A stretch of DNA of 64,000 bases from an uncultured Bacteroidia bacterium (GCA_902786745.1 CADADR010000008.1:62001-126000); one strand, 5' to 3'. Numbered from the stretch's first letter, positions 8,173-16,965 are shown. A program made the numbers and translations. Notes: generated by a model from the sequence alone, not told the origin.

Positions 8173-9132
8173 TTAGTCAAAAGCAGGATACCAATTCAAA
8201 TCTTCACTATGCTTTTCCAGAACAACATTTAACCCAGGATATTCCAACAAAGCTTTGTCGGAGCAGGAGTCGGGCAGCAAACAATCCGAAACGTCATCGC
8301 TCATCAGCCCAAGCCCTGCGTTCTGGTTCTTCAATTGATGCAGTTTCGTCCTCATCGTAAGATTGGTGCAGCCGTTGTAAATCTTGCTCAAGTCTTTTGG
8401 GAGTGCCTTCGCAACAGTCTCTCGGTATCCCATCCATTCATCCCACATCTTTCTCTCATTGGAGACAACCGCTTGATACTCTAATCCTTTTTCCAAATCG
8501 GCCGTATAGGGATTATACCATTTTTCCAAAGCCGCGTTAAAGAACGCCTTATAAGCATCATCTATCATCTGGGAAGTGAATTTTGTATGAGGAAAGGACG
8601 CTTTTTGGTTTTGCTTATACAACAGCAAGTTATGAAATGAAGCGGACCAAAGGTCAAGGCTTTGATCAAGGGCACCTATGATGTTCAAATAGCCACTGCT
8701 GCCATGGTCTTCAAGCGATATCATCGCCTGAACAGCATCGTGGTAGTTCTCCCATTTTTCTTTTTCGTTTAAAAACAGGTTTTTATAATCAGGCAATGCT
8801 TCAACCAAATGTTGGAATTCTTCCTCAACACAATTTTTATACTTTTCATAATCTTTTTCCGCAAGCATATACCAGGCTTCTAAGCCAACCGTCTCGTATA
8901 ACATATCTTCCGCCCTTTCAACCTCTATTTCATCGGTTGATTCGCAGATAATGGCCCAAAGAGAATCCTTACGCTTCTCAACATCCTCCCATATTTCCTC
9001 GTGTTTTTGTCTGGGGCTGGTGTCTTTAAACACTTCTTTTTCCGGCTTTCTGTCGTTGGCGCATCCGAAAAGCGATGCAAGCATAAGTGTTGCCAACAAT
9101 GTGGCTAATCCATAATCCTTCATGTTTTTCAT
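8173..9132 (-). CDS. Lipoprotein of unknown function
   Basis: 319 residues. An N-terminal signal with lipobox LFGC (Cys24) predicts a lipid-anchored envelope protein. The body is helical and rich in Glu, Lys and Trp. The segment from about 225 to 270 (WDEWMGYRETVAKALP and following) is loosely reminiscent of the LprI/DUF1311 family, but I would not assign it. An alternative start three codons in (9123) also keeps the signal. The gene begins 15 bases after the ADP-ribosylglycohydrolase gene and is followed after 6 bases by the Cys-rich membrane protein. Confidence 0.75.
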   Translation of the reverse strand: MKNMKDYGLATLLATLMLASLFGCANDRKPEKEVFKDTSPRQKHEEIWEDVEKRKDSLWAIICESTDEIEVERAEDMLYETVGLEAWYMLAEKDYEKYKNCVEEEFQHLVEALPDYKNLFLNEKEKWENYHDAVQAMISLEDHGSSGYLNIIGALDQSLDLWSASFHNLLLYKQNQKASFPHTKFTSQMIDDAYKAFFNAALEKWYNPYTADLEKGLEYQAVVSNERKMWDEWMGYRETVAKALPKDLSKIYNGCTNLTMRTKLHQLKNQNAGLGLMSDDVSDCLLPDSCSDKALLEYPGLNVVLEKHSEDLNWYPAFD

Positions 9133-9147
9133 ATTGTTGATAACTTT

Positions 9148-9960
9148 TCAATAAATGCACTTTGGCATCTGGTATTCCGTAGCCATGGCAAAGTCCGTGA
9201 TGACTTTACGAAAGTGGCTCGGCAGATGATGCATAGCGTTTTTGATGATTTCTTTCGGGATGCTACCATAATACGCTTCGGCGATACCTCCGGCAATACA
9301 AGCCAGTGTGTCGCTGTCGCCACCCAGCGAAACGGCCAGACGGATGACGGACTCATAGTCTTCGCCATCCATGAAAGCCATGATGGCCTCGGGAACGCTT
9401 CCTTCACAGGAACAATCGAAATCGTAATGCGGACGTATTTCTTCGATTGTGTGATTAAGATCGTAATGGAATTGCTCTTCAACAAAGGTTTTGATTTCTG
9501 CCTTGCTCGCATGATGACGAGCCATGAATATGGCAGCCGAAACGGCTTGGGCGGCAGTGATGCCTTGCTCGCTGTCGTGCGACACCTCAGCTGAACGTCT
9601 CGCGACTTCCAAGGTCTCTTCCAAGTTATCGAAAGCCCATCCGATAGGACTGACACGCATAGCAGCTCCATTGGTGAAGGAACCGTATGGCTGAGGCTCA
9701 TCGCTGTTGAGCCACGCTTTAGTGGCGTGACTGAAGCCTGCGCTGGGATACATCCTCCCGTATGTTTGCATGATTTTGACCAAGGTCGCATACTGATGCT
9801 TGGGGTCACGCATCAACCAGTCGGCTACGGCGATGGTCAGCACGGTGTCATCGGTGAACTTGCTGCTTTTATCGAACAGCTCGAAGTCTGTACTTTTGAT
9901 TCGGTTGTAGTAACCTTCATGTTTTGAGCCTATAATATCTCCAATGATTGAACCTAACAT
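9148..9960 (-). CDS. ADP-ribosylglycohydrolase family protein (DraG/ARH type)
   Basis: 270 residues. Predicted to hydrolyse ADP-ribose from modified protein or small-molecule substrates with a binuclear metal centre. The two metal-binding signatures are present: FTDDTVLT near residue 38 and GGDSDTLACIAGG near residue 205. Surrounding blocks (GSIIGDIIGSKHE at the start, YGSIPKE near the end) fit the family. There is no signal peptide. It starts 5 bases after the J-domain gene stops, so the two are probably co-translated. No ADP-ribosyltransferase gene is recognisable in the operon, so the modified substrate is unknown. Confidence 0.88.
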   Translation of the reverse strand: MLGSIIGDIIGSKHEGYYNRIKSTDFELFDKSSKFTDDTVLTIAVADWLMRDPKHQYATLVKIMQTYGRMYPSAGFSHATKAWLNSDEPQPYGSFTNGAAMRVSPIGWAFDNLEETLEVARRSAEVSHDSEQGITAAQAVSAAIFMARHHASKAEIKTFVEEQFHYDLNHTIEEIRPHYDFDCSCEGSVPEAIMAFMDGEDYESVIRLAVSLGGDSDTLACIAGGIAEAYYGSIPKEIIKNAMHHLPSHFRKVITDFAMATEYQMPKCIY

Positions 9961-9965
9961 GATGT

Positions 9966-10613
9966 TTAATCTTTTATAGAGTTAATTTTCTGATACTTAA
10001 AATAGTTGTTGGTTGAATTATGATTTTCATTTTTCAATTGCATCTGGTTTTTGTAGTTAATGGCATCTAATACTTGGTCTAAGGTGAATGGTTCACATTG
10101 TTTAGGTTGTGTGTTACGCATATCTGATTCATAAACCACGGCAGAACTTGCCCTGCTTTTAGGATGTATTATTTCTATTTTGTTGCACATGGTGTCTATT
10201 GACGCAGTTATCAATGCCACCATCGCCACACCAGAAAACTTCGGGATGGCCACCAAAGCATGTTGCACAATACTTTTCATCCTGGCCGAAACCTTACGAA
10301 CCCAATTGGCAACAATCCTGCGAACATAGCTGGCAGCTGATTCTCTGGCCTTTTTTATAGCTTGTCTCAGAACCACATCCTGCATGTCGTAACCAGCGGG
10401 ATTTTTCACATACTCAGCATTATACCTTACTCGCATCGCCGAATCCTTGAGTATGAAATAAGCCTCATTGATGTCCTGCATGATGGCAGTCGTATCAAGT
10501 CCAGGATTCATATCCGGGTGCCATCTTTTAGACAGGGCACGGTATGCCCGCTTGATTTCTTCATCCGATGCATTGAAGCTGATACCCAATATGGAATAGT
10601 AGTCCTTAAGCAT
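9966..10613 (-). CDS. J-domain (DnaJ-like) protein with a C-terminal membrane segment
   Basis: 215 residues from the ATG at 10613 (a start three codons upstream is possible). Residues 1-65 form a J-domain with YYSILGI, the HPD motif in KRWHPDMNPG and the YNAEY end of helix IV. J-domains recruit and stimulate Hsp70. The Gly/Phe and zinc-finger regions of true DnaJ are absent. A hydrophobic segment (about 118-140) probably anchors it in the membrane with the J-domain in the cytosol. The tail is Asn/Gln-rich. It is the third gene of the operon. A divergent gene at 12917 encodes a nuclease with an Hsp70 substrate-domain-like tail. Confidence 0.88.
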   Translation of the reverse strand: MLKDYYSILGISFNASDEEIKRAYRALSKRWHPDMNPGLDTTAIMQDINEAYFILKDSAMRVRYNAEYVKNPAGYDMQDVVLRQAIKKARESAASYVRRIVANWVRKVSARMKSIVQHALVAIPKFSGVAMVALITASIDTMCNKIEIIHPKSRASSAVVYESDMRNTQPKQCEPFTLDQVLDAINYKNQMQLKNENHNSTNNYFKYQKINSIKD

Positions 10614-10643
10614 AAGTCTCACGAGAAATCTGATTCGAAATTG

Positions 10644-11330
10644 TTATCTGAATCCTATGCTACCTTTGTTTTCCGATGTGTTGTTGGGATAATCCCGTTC
10701 AATGTGAGGATAAATCCTATTGTAGTCATTCATCGCTTCGCCAATAACCCGATAGGCACAATCAAATTCTTTCTTGAAGTCCTTTGCATTTGCGATGGCA
10801 GTCTGATAGGAACAGCAGAAATGGTCGTCAAGCACGACAAAAGTAGTAAGGGTGTTGTTCGTATTGATGCAATTTGCCGCTCTTGTCCAACCTTCTATGC
10901 TCACTTTTCCGAAGTTGTCATCATAGAAATCATAAAGGAAGTACAGATGCTTAATCCTTCTGTCGAAGCTGTCCCTGAAAAACACGCGGAAATGATTGTC
11001 GTTTTTCGTGATGTATAGTGTGCCTCCCCTTTTTTCGTGTGGGTAGCCTTGCTTGTCGAGTCGCTTGTAGATACGTCGCTCCAAAACGTCTATGTTTTTC
11101 AATGGTCGGCACAAAAGGAAATATAACGCGACTGCCGATGCAAGGACACATCCCATTACCAAGGTATAAACCCAGGAATAAACAGGTGCTGAAGCGTTAA
11201 AGTCATAAATGTTGAAAACGTAGAATACGAATAATGCCACGCAAAAGCAGATGCCCAAGACCTTTCCAATGATCTCTTGTGTTTTCGATTCTCTTTCAAA
11301 GGAGGTGTATTCGTCTTTGTATTCTTCCAT
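10644..11330 (-). CDS. Two-pass membrane protein of unknown function
   Basis: 228 residues from the ATG at 11330 (MEEYKDEY); an upstream ATG at 11378 is less likely because it adds a non-conserved-looking tail. There are two membrane segments (about 25-45 and 52-75), then a soluble domain of alternating strands and helices with RVFFRD..DRR and EGWTRAANCIN. It loosely resembles the YbjN/secretion-chaperone-like fold; this is only a suggestion. It sits between the operon's first gene and the J-domain gene (31 bases). Confidence 0.65.
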   Translation of the reverse strand: MEEYKDEYTSFERESKTQEIIGKVLGICFCVALFVFYVFNIYDFNASAPVYSWVYTLVMGCVLASAVALYFLLCRPLKNIDVLERRIYKRLDKQGYPHEKRGGTLYITKNDNHFRVFFRDSFDRRIKHLYFLYDFYDDNFGKVSIEGWTRAANCINTNNTLTTFVVLDDHFCCSYQTAIANAKDFKKEFDCAYRVIGEAMNDYNRIYPHIERDYPNNTSENKGSIGFR

Positions 11331-11395
11331 GGTTGATGTATTTTGCGTATAATTCAAGCGCAAAAATACTACAGCCAATAATGCACTTCTGATTA

Positions 11396-12811
11396 TTACA
11401 AGGCTTGCAAATCTACCAATTCGCGGGGCAGGGTGATTTTCTTCGGATCACCGCGCAAGCCAGTGATGTAGTAGTTTTGGGCATAGGGAGTGTCAAAGTG
11501 TTTAAGAAAAGCTTCGCGGATGCGGGTGCATTTTTCGTTGATGGAGTTGCTGGTTGGGTCAGTAATGTCGTGGATGCTTTTGCGGACATTCCTCTCTATC
11601 ACGCGGCTACCTACCTCTTTGTATATGTCAAGAAGCTCTTGGTAATAGTCTCCCAAATGTTTGAAAAGAATGCCCTCAGGATGCTTAAGGAAAAACAGAT
11701 ACACCGCCTTAGGCAGAGGAGACATGGTGATTTCAATGTTGTTGTAATCCGGCAGGTAAATCCTATAATCCTTTGTGATGACCATTCGGCTTAGCGTGGG
11801 TTGTTCCTCGATAAACCCATTCAACATATAGAGCCTAACCCCTCTTTTGCGCAATTCTATGATTCTTTCCCGGATTTCTTCTTCCAAAGCCCAACTGCTT
11901 TTTTTTGCGAAGGTGTCTTCTGTATCAAGGTCATTGAAACAACTGTCTGCAACATTGTCCGATTCGATATGACACATTCTCAAGCCAATACCAAATCCAA
12001 GCGTAGTGTGTCGCAAATACCACTCAATCTGATCCGATAATGAAATGGGAGAATCGTCAACCAAAGTTATGTATGAATAGTAATAGTATTCCGAATCCGT
12101 GTTGTTTCGGATACGATGAATCAAAGCCGAACTTTCAATGGCACCAGAAATAATGCGCTGCAATAGCATTTCAATAGGGAAAACGTCAAACGCCAAAGAC
12201 GACACATGCTTCAAATATGGAAACATGTACAGAAGTGCTTCTCCTGACACTTCTTCTCCAGACATTTTAGGTAAATAAACAAAATTCAGTCCCCTCGCAC
12301 TAAAACGTAGTAATAGCTCTTCATAATGTTCAAGGATATAATCATTAATGACCGCATTGTATTCATTTTCCACAAAAATCACATCGTGTATATCAGGCTC
12401 GAAAGGCAAGTCAAGACTTACGTGAATGAACTTCTGGTTTGACTTGGCTCCCCAAGTCTCAGGCGGAGGGACTGTACACGGTGGTTCCAATGATGCGTGG
12501 ATTTGTTCTATTTCCATTTGTCGCTTGTGGTTTTCTAACGCGTTTTTATAAATAAAGAAGGGTACCAAAGTGCAAAGAACAGCGCACAGCATATATATGG
12601 GCGACACAATAATAAAAACAATAAGCAGAAAAGGCTTTTTCCACCATTTATCTTCGCCTATTGTCTCGGGGTTGAATAATCCCTTCCATAAATCCGAAAC
12701 TTTGAAACCATTATGAAACCAATATCGCCAACTCTTCCTCACGGGCTTGAACACCAGCATGGCAAGATTAACAGCTATGTAAGCACAGATGATTATGATA
12801 AGCGTTGTCAT
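11396..12811 (-). CDS. Membrane protein, paralogue of the TerB-like protein at 2643-4013; first gene of the operon
   Basis: 471 residues. An N-terminal membrane segment (about 3-22) and a strong second one (about 64-90) replace the TerB-like domain of its paralogue. From about residue 140 the two proteins align: an (I/L)(F/Y)VE.EYN segment, FVYLP near 180, and a highly similar C-terminal domain (about 345-468) with YLPDYNN.EI, LPKAVYLFFL, PEGI, LGDYYQELLDIYK, SNSIN, RIREAF and LPRELV. The C-terminal part is probably a winged-helix-like or interaction module. As leading gene of a six-gene unit it may be the membrane sensor or scaffold. A TTGCAA-GG-TTGCAA element lies 37 bases upstream, shared with the divergent PLD gene. 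Confidence 0.78.
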   Translation of the reverse strand: MTTLIIIICAYIAVNLAMLVFKPVRKSWRYWFHNGFKVSDLWKGLFNPETIGEDKWWKKPFLLIVFIIVSPIYMLCAVLCTLVPFFIYKNALENHKRQMEIEQIHASLEPPCTVPPPETWGAKSNQKFIHVSLDLPFEPDIHDVIFVENEYNAVINDYILEHYEELLLRFSARGLNFVYLPKMSGEEVSGEALLYMFPYLKHVSSLAFDVFPIEMLLQRIISGAIESSALIHRIRNNTDSEYYYYSYITLVDDSPISLSDQIEWYLRHTTLGFGIGLRMCHIESDNVADSCFNDLDTEDTFAKKSSWALEEEIRERIIELRKRGVRLYMLNGFIEEQPTLSRMVITKDYRIYLPDYNNIEITMSPLPKAVYLFFLKHPEGILFKHLGDYYQELLDIYKEVGSRVIERNVRKSIHDITDPTSNSINEKCTRIREAFLKHFDTPYAQNYYITGLRGDPKKITLPRELVDLQAL

Positions 12812-12847
12812 TAGGCTGTAATTGTATTAATGGAGCAAAGATAAGAA

Positions 12848-12861
12848 TTGCAAGGTTGCAA
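12848..12861. promoter_or_regulatory. TTGCAA-GG-TTGCAA element between divergent genes
   Basis: A repeated TTGCAA, itself palindromic, around GG. Similar elements occur at 2606-2619 (before the TerB-like paralogue) and 16895-16908 (before the DUF1848 gene, one mismatch). It could be an operator. Confidence 0.4.
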
Positions 12862-12916
12862 AAAACAACTGGCACAACATTTTTGTCTACTTTTGCAGAA
12901 ACAAAACTCAACGGCT

Positions 12917-13933
12917 ATGATAGAAGCACATTTTGAAAACATTCGTAACCTAATAATAAGCAAAATTAGGAATTCAAAAACTGAAATCAAGATAGCAGTG
13001 GCATGGTTCACTCAAAGGCAGTTGTATGATGCGGTGCTAGAGGCATTGGAAAGAGGTGTCAAAGTTTCATTGATAATGATGAAGGACTTCATCAATTGCG
13101 GCATTTATGGTTTGCCATTGCAAAGCTTTGTTGATAAAGGAGGTAACCTTCATTTTGTGACAAGCCGTGGTTGGACTATGCATAACAAGTTTTGTTTGTT
13201 TGACAACTGTATGGTCATTTCAGGATCATATAATTGGACCTATTCCGCTGAAACGAGAAACGCTGAAAACATTATTGCAACGGATGATGAGATTGTCTGT
13301 TCAAGATTCGATGACTATTTTAATCGGCTTTGGGAAGAGTCTTTCGCTGAAGAAACTGTTCCGAATGTTGAAATTAGTTCTGAAGACTTCATACAAGATT
13401 TCTCATTTATACATGATGAAATTGATGCTATGGTAAATAATAAGATAGCCCCGCAAGATGCAATAGATAATTTGAAAACGGCCAAAACTGAAATTGCTAA
13501 AATTGCTATTCCAGCGATGCCTCCATTGATTCCTTCAGAACCTGTGTGTTTTGAAGGTCGGATATTAAAACCGGGGGAAGTTGTCATTTTAAAAACAATA
13601 GCATTACAATGTGCTGATGGTAGTCAAAGATTTGCTAACCGTGGGGACACCTTACCCATTAACAAAGGGGGCATCTATACATACAATGAGGAGGGAGCCG
13701 TCAAAGAAGAATTCGTTATTAATATGTGTTCGTTCAGCAATTCGGTTCCAGTAAGATTGTTTTGTTTTGAGAACCTGCCATCGTTGCCTGCTGGAAAAAT
13801 TTATTTTAAGACTTCTGTGAGCATCTCAAAAGATGGTTTGCTGACATTTAATGCTTTTTGTTCTAGTTCGCATGAAACAAAAAAGATTGAGATTCAACTA
13901 GTTGAAGGCGAGGATTTTATTATCGGAAAATAG
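12917..13933 (+). CDS. PLD-like nuclease fused to an Hsp70 substrate-binding-like domain
   Basis: 338 residues from the ATG at 12917 (MIEAHF), 22 bases after a TACTTTTG promoter box at 12888-12895. Residues 1-140 are a phospholipase D superfamily domain with one HxK motif (MHNKFCLFD, His89, Lys91) followed by SGSYNWT, typical of single-HKD nucleases that act as dimers. Residues about 150-225 are a charged helical linker. Residues about 228-330 read like the beta-sandwich of an Hsp70 substrate-binding domain: IALQCADGS, RGDTLPINKGGIYTY, LPSLPAGK and SKDGLLTFNA follow the Hsp70 order of LSLGIE, RNTTIP, PAPRG and DANGILNVSA. It is AT-rich compared with core genes. Divergent from the J-domain operon. 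Confidence 0.8.
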   Translation: MIEAHFENIRNLIISKIRNSKTEIKIAVAWFTQRQLYDAVLEALERGVKVSLIMMKDFINCGIYGLPLQSFVDKGGNLHFVTSRGWTMHNKFCLFDNCMVISGSYNWTYSAETRNAENIIATDDEIVCSRFDDYFNRLWEESFAEETVPNVEISSEDFIQDFSFIHDEIDAMVNNKIAPQDAIDNLKTAKTEIAKIAIPAMPPLIPSEPVCFEGRILKPGEVVILKTIALQCADGSQRFANRGDTLPINKGGIYTYNEEGAVKEEFVINMCSFSNSVPVRLFCFENLPSLPAGKIYFKTSVSISKDGLLTFNAFCSSSHETKKIEIQLVEGEDFIIGK

Positions 13934-13953
13934 TTTTTATTTGACAAAAATGA

Positions 13954-15795
13954 TTAAAAAGGCAAATCGTTTTCGTTTTGAATTGTGTCGTCTTTTTTGT
14001 AAACAAAAACAAAAGGTAGCTTACCATCCGTATTTCTAATTTCTGCAAATACATCATCTGATGAACTCGGTATTTCATTTATATAAACGGGTACTAAAAA
14101 TGAGAAACCTCCTTTTTGGGAATAACAACATATTAAAGAATACCTATGACCTAAATTTGTTTCACGATATATCAAAGGGGAACCTTGATTGAATAATTTT
14201 TTAAACTCTTCATATGGAATTGGCCCCCTTCTCAATGAATATCTTTGAGGAATAGCGAATGTGTCGTCAACACAATGAATGGTTTTTTCGGCTTTTTTAT
14301 TCCCAAGTATTGAGGCACGTTTGAACATGTTGTAAGCTTTGAACAAATCCCTTTTCTCCCCTTTTGCTTGAAGATAACACATTCCCAAGGCATATAGAGC
14401 ATCCTCACAGCCATGTTCGGCCGCCTTTGTAAACCAATGAACTGCTTCGACATTATTCTTCTCCACCCCAAAACCTTCTGCATAAATTACACCTAATTCA
14501 TATTGTGCTTTTGCACATTCAAGCTCAGCTGATTTTTTGAAACATTCAAATGCCTTTTGAGGATCTCTTTCAAACGCATAACCATATCTGTATCGTAATC
14601 CTCTATTATATAGATATTCGGCATCATTAATTGAATGATCGTAATGATTGTCACTTTTTATTGAAAAACAAGAATAATTGCAGGTCCAATCTTTGTCTTT
14701 TTTCAATTCATTTTTCTCCAATACACCTTCTATTACATTTTCTCCGTTCACATATCCTGCAAAACCACTTATAGTGTCATCTCTGACGATATCTTTGAAA
14801 AGCGGACCCACACAAACAAACTGGTTAAACCCTTCCGTTGTTTCGTTAAACAAAGAATACAATTTTGTTAAATCATGAGAATCAAGTACGTCTAAAGTAT
14901 TGGAAAAAATGTGTAGGGTTGGCAAACTTTGTGTACAAATAAAATCATCTTCATCCAATTCATTAATATATTTGTTTCTAGTAATAATTTTTGCATCTGG
15001 GAAAAACAAAGATACATGAAGGGCAGCGCGTTCCAAACTAAGCACGGAGGGTTCTATCAATGTAATGGACTTGATTTTTTGTGTAACACCATGTTTCTTC
15101 AAAAAATCAGCATAGCACATGGTGCCAATGGCTTGGCCACAACCATAATCTATGATATTAATTTCTTCTTCGTTAAATATATCACTATAATCATCATATA
15201 GTTTTTGAAAAACAAAATCCAGTTTAGCCTGATGCATTTGCCCATAAGCGAACATGTATTCCTCCAAAACGTCATAACCATTTAATCCTTCATATTCTTC
15301 TACTTCTCTGAGATCTTCGATTAATTGAAAATCGCCATAGCAAACTTCAAGATATTTAAGATATTCAATAGAATAACTTAAACGGACGATTGTTGTGCCT
15401 TGATCCAATAACCTAAATAATACTTGCTGCTTTTTCTGGGAAAAGCTTTTTATTGTTCTAACTGAAAGTTCCCTTATTGTATTAAAATTGATGCTGTGAA
15501 TTTGCTGGATGAGTTTTGAATAATTGGTGTTTTGTTCAATAATAAATTCAACATCATCTGATGGAGCAATATAAGGCTCGTAAGGGCTGAGTACTCCACA
15601 AATGTAGTTTCCTTCCTTTGTTATGGTTAACCAAAGACGATCAGAATCAAGTTCGAATTCCGAACAATTTATTTGACACCTACGGCCTTTATACATAAGA
15701 TTTGTATACGCGCTCGTACCATGTTCAAACACTGGATTTATTTTTTGTATCTTGCAGAATTCTTTCCAGTCTCCGTTGTAGATTTGTTCTTTCAT
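13954..15795 (-). CDS. Methyltransferase-like domain fused to Sel1 repeats
   Basis: 613 residues, no signal peptide. The N-terminal 200 residues are unrecognised. A Rossmann-like segment follows: IIDYGCGQAIGT at about 213-224 looks like a SAM-binding motif I, followed by LIEPSVLSLERA as motif II. Residues about 395-505 hold three to four Sel1-type TPR repeats (for example AQYELGVIYAEGFGVEKNN, AVHWFTKAAEHGCEDALYAL). A further C-terminal domain ends in NDLPF. The gene is clearly more AT-rich than the housekeeping genes, which suggests transfer. It is convergent with the PLD gene (20-base gap) and 10 bases downstream of the DUF1848 gene. Catalytic activity is inferred only. Confidence 0.7.
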   Translation of the reverse strand: MKEQIYNGDWKEFCKIQKINPVFEHGTSAYTNLMYKGRRCQINCSEFELDSDRLWLTITKEGNYICGVLSPYEPYIAPSDDVEFIIEQNTNYSKLIQQIHSINFNTIRELSVRTIKSFSQKKQQVLFRLLDQGTTIVRLSYSIEYLKYLEVCYGDFQLIEDLREVEEYEGLNGYDVLEEYMFAYGQMHQAKLDFVFQKLYDDYSDIFNEEEINIIDYGCGQAIGTMCYADFLKKHGVTQKIKSITLIEPSVLSLERAALHVSLFFPDAKIITRNKYINELDEDDFICTQSLPTLHIFSNTLDVLDSHDLTKLYSLFNETTEGFNQFVCVGPLFKDIVRDDTISGFAGYVNGENVIEGVLEKNELKKDKDWTCNYSCFSIKSDNHYDHSINDAEYLYNRGLRYRYGYAFERDPQKAFECFKKSAELECAKAQYELGVIYAEGFGVEKNNVEAVHWFTKAAEHGCEDALYALGMCYLQAKGEKRDLFKAYNMFKRASILGNKKAEKTIHCVDDTFAIPQRYSLRRGPIPYEEFKKLFNQGSPLIYRETNLGHRYSLICCYSQKGGFSFLVPVYINEIPSSSDDVFAEIRNTDGKLPFVFVYKKDDTIQNENDLPF

Positions 15796-15805
15796 AATAA
15801 TACCG

Positions 15806-16825
15806 TTATCCTGTTATTGTTTCTCCAAATCTATTGTTCTCATGTTGTTTCCAGGTTCTCATCGCTACTTCCTTGCTTGCATTCGCATAGCAATACTCGC
15901 ACAAATGCGGGCAGGTGTTGTACTCGCCGATGTCCTTGCTCATTATACAGCCGCAGAACTCCCGCTGGCCTTTGTCACGGTTGTCGCGGTGCTTGATGAT
16001 GGTCTTTTCTGGATTGAAAAGGTCGCCTTCGGTAATCTCTACACCGAGAAAGTCCATCAAAGCCTTGTCGTGGTGTGCGAAGCGAATCATTAAGTCATCA
16101 TCAATGCAGCGGTTGTGCTCTACACCGTCGAGATTGGCCGCCTCGCCACAGGTGGCCAAAGCGTAGTTCCAACCTTTTGCTTTGTTCAACTCCACCAACC
16201 GTTTGGCGAACTCTATCATCTGCTCCGGCAACCATTCCGAATAATTGATATTGCTCTTTTCTAGATTGGCTTTCACCTTCTTATATAGTTTAATATCAGC
16301 ATAGCTAAAAACGAGCTTTTCCGTGTAGCCTTTCAGTTGGTCGCCAATGTTTTCCACTTTTCTCAACAGGTCGTCCATGCCGATTTGGTCGGTCAGAATC
16401 AAAGGGTCGAAACGCCAAATCACGCGGCCTTGGCCCAATTGATCCACCAGCCTTTTGAAGGTGTCTATTCTTTTCTCCAACGACGGCACGCCCTTTTCCA
16501 TGCCTTCTCTCTCATAGTCGTTCAGTGTGTATTGGATGTAGCAGCCGATGTTCCTTGCCTTCAGTTCGTCCAAATGCCCAAGCAACGGCTCTGGGTTCTT
16601 CGACCAAAACACGATAAAGCGGCATTTCTCATACGAAACGAAACTCTTCACACCGTTGAAGGGATTGGTCCAAGCGGAATAGCCTACCTTCAGCCGATGG
16701 AAAAACCAATCGGCATAGAAAGCAGGAATATCTGTGCTGCGGCTGGCAGAAATGATAACAGGGGCTTGCGCCTCCGCCATCATGCCGTTATCGCGCTGGA
16801 TTTGTGTCTTTTGCCATTGGGCCAT
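15806..16825 (-). CDS. DUF1848 family protein (Fe-S, radical-SAM-like)
   Basis: 339 residues. It matches the DUF1848 pattern: VIISASRSTDIPAFY near the N-terminus, the block RFIVFWSKNPEP (about 70-81), IQYTLNDYE and a C-terminal Cys cluster CGC...CPHLCEYCYAN (about 293-315). These cysteines resemble a radical-SAM or Fe-S cluster site, although placed at the C-terminus. The biochemical role is unknown. It is followed after 10 bases by the methyltransferase-like/Sel1 gene, so the two are likely co-transcribed. A TTGCAAGGTTGTAA element lies 70 bases upstream. Confidence 0.82.
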   Translation of the reverse strand: MAQWQKTQIQRDNGMMAEAQAPVIISASRSTDIPAFYADWFFHRLKVGYSAWTNPFNGVKSFVSYEKCRFIVFWSKNPEPLLGHLDELKARNIGCYIQYTLNDYEREGMEKGVPSLEKRIDTFKRLVDQLGQGRVIWRFDPLILTDQIGMDDLLRKVENIGDQLKGYTEKLVFSYADIKLYKKVKANLEKSNINYSEWLPEQMIEFAKRLVELNKAKGWNYALATCGEAANLDGVEHNRCIDDDLMIRFAHHDKALMDFLGVEITEGDLFNPEKTIIKHRDNRDKGQREFCGCIMSKDIGEYNTCPHLCEYCYANASKEVAMRTWKQHENNRFGETITG

Positions 16826-16911
16826 CTGTCATTACTTTTGTATTGGCTGCAAATTTATGCAAAATTACCATGTTTTCATAGCAGTTTTGCTTTTTTGCAA
16901 GGTTGTAAATG

Positions 16912-16940
16912 AAAAAAGGCCTCCCCTCTCAGGAAAGCCT
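16912..16940 (-). terminator. Terminator of the M6 protease gene
   Basis: Minus-strand hairpin: AGGCTTTCC (16940-16932), loop, GGGAGGCCT (16925-16917), then six Ts (to 16912). It lies 26 bases after the stop codon. Confidence 0.65.
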
Positions 16941-16965
16941 ATTTTTCATTCATCTCCACAGCATC

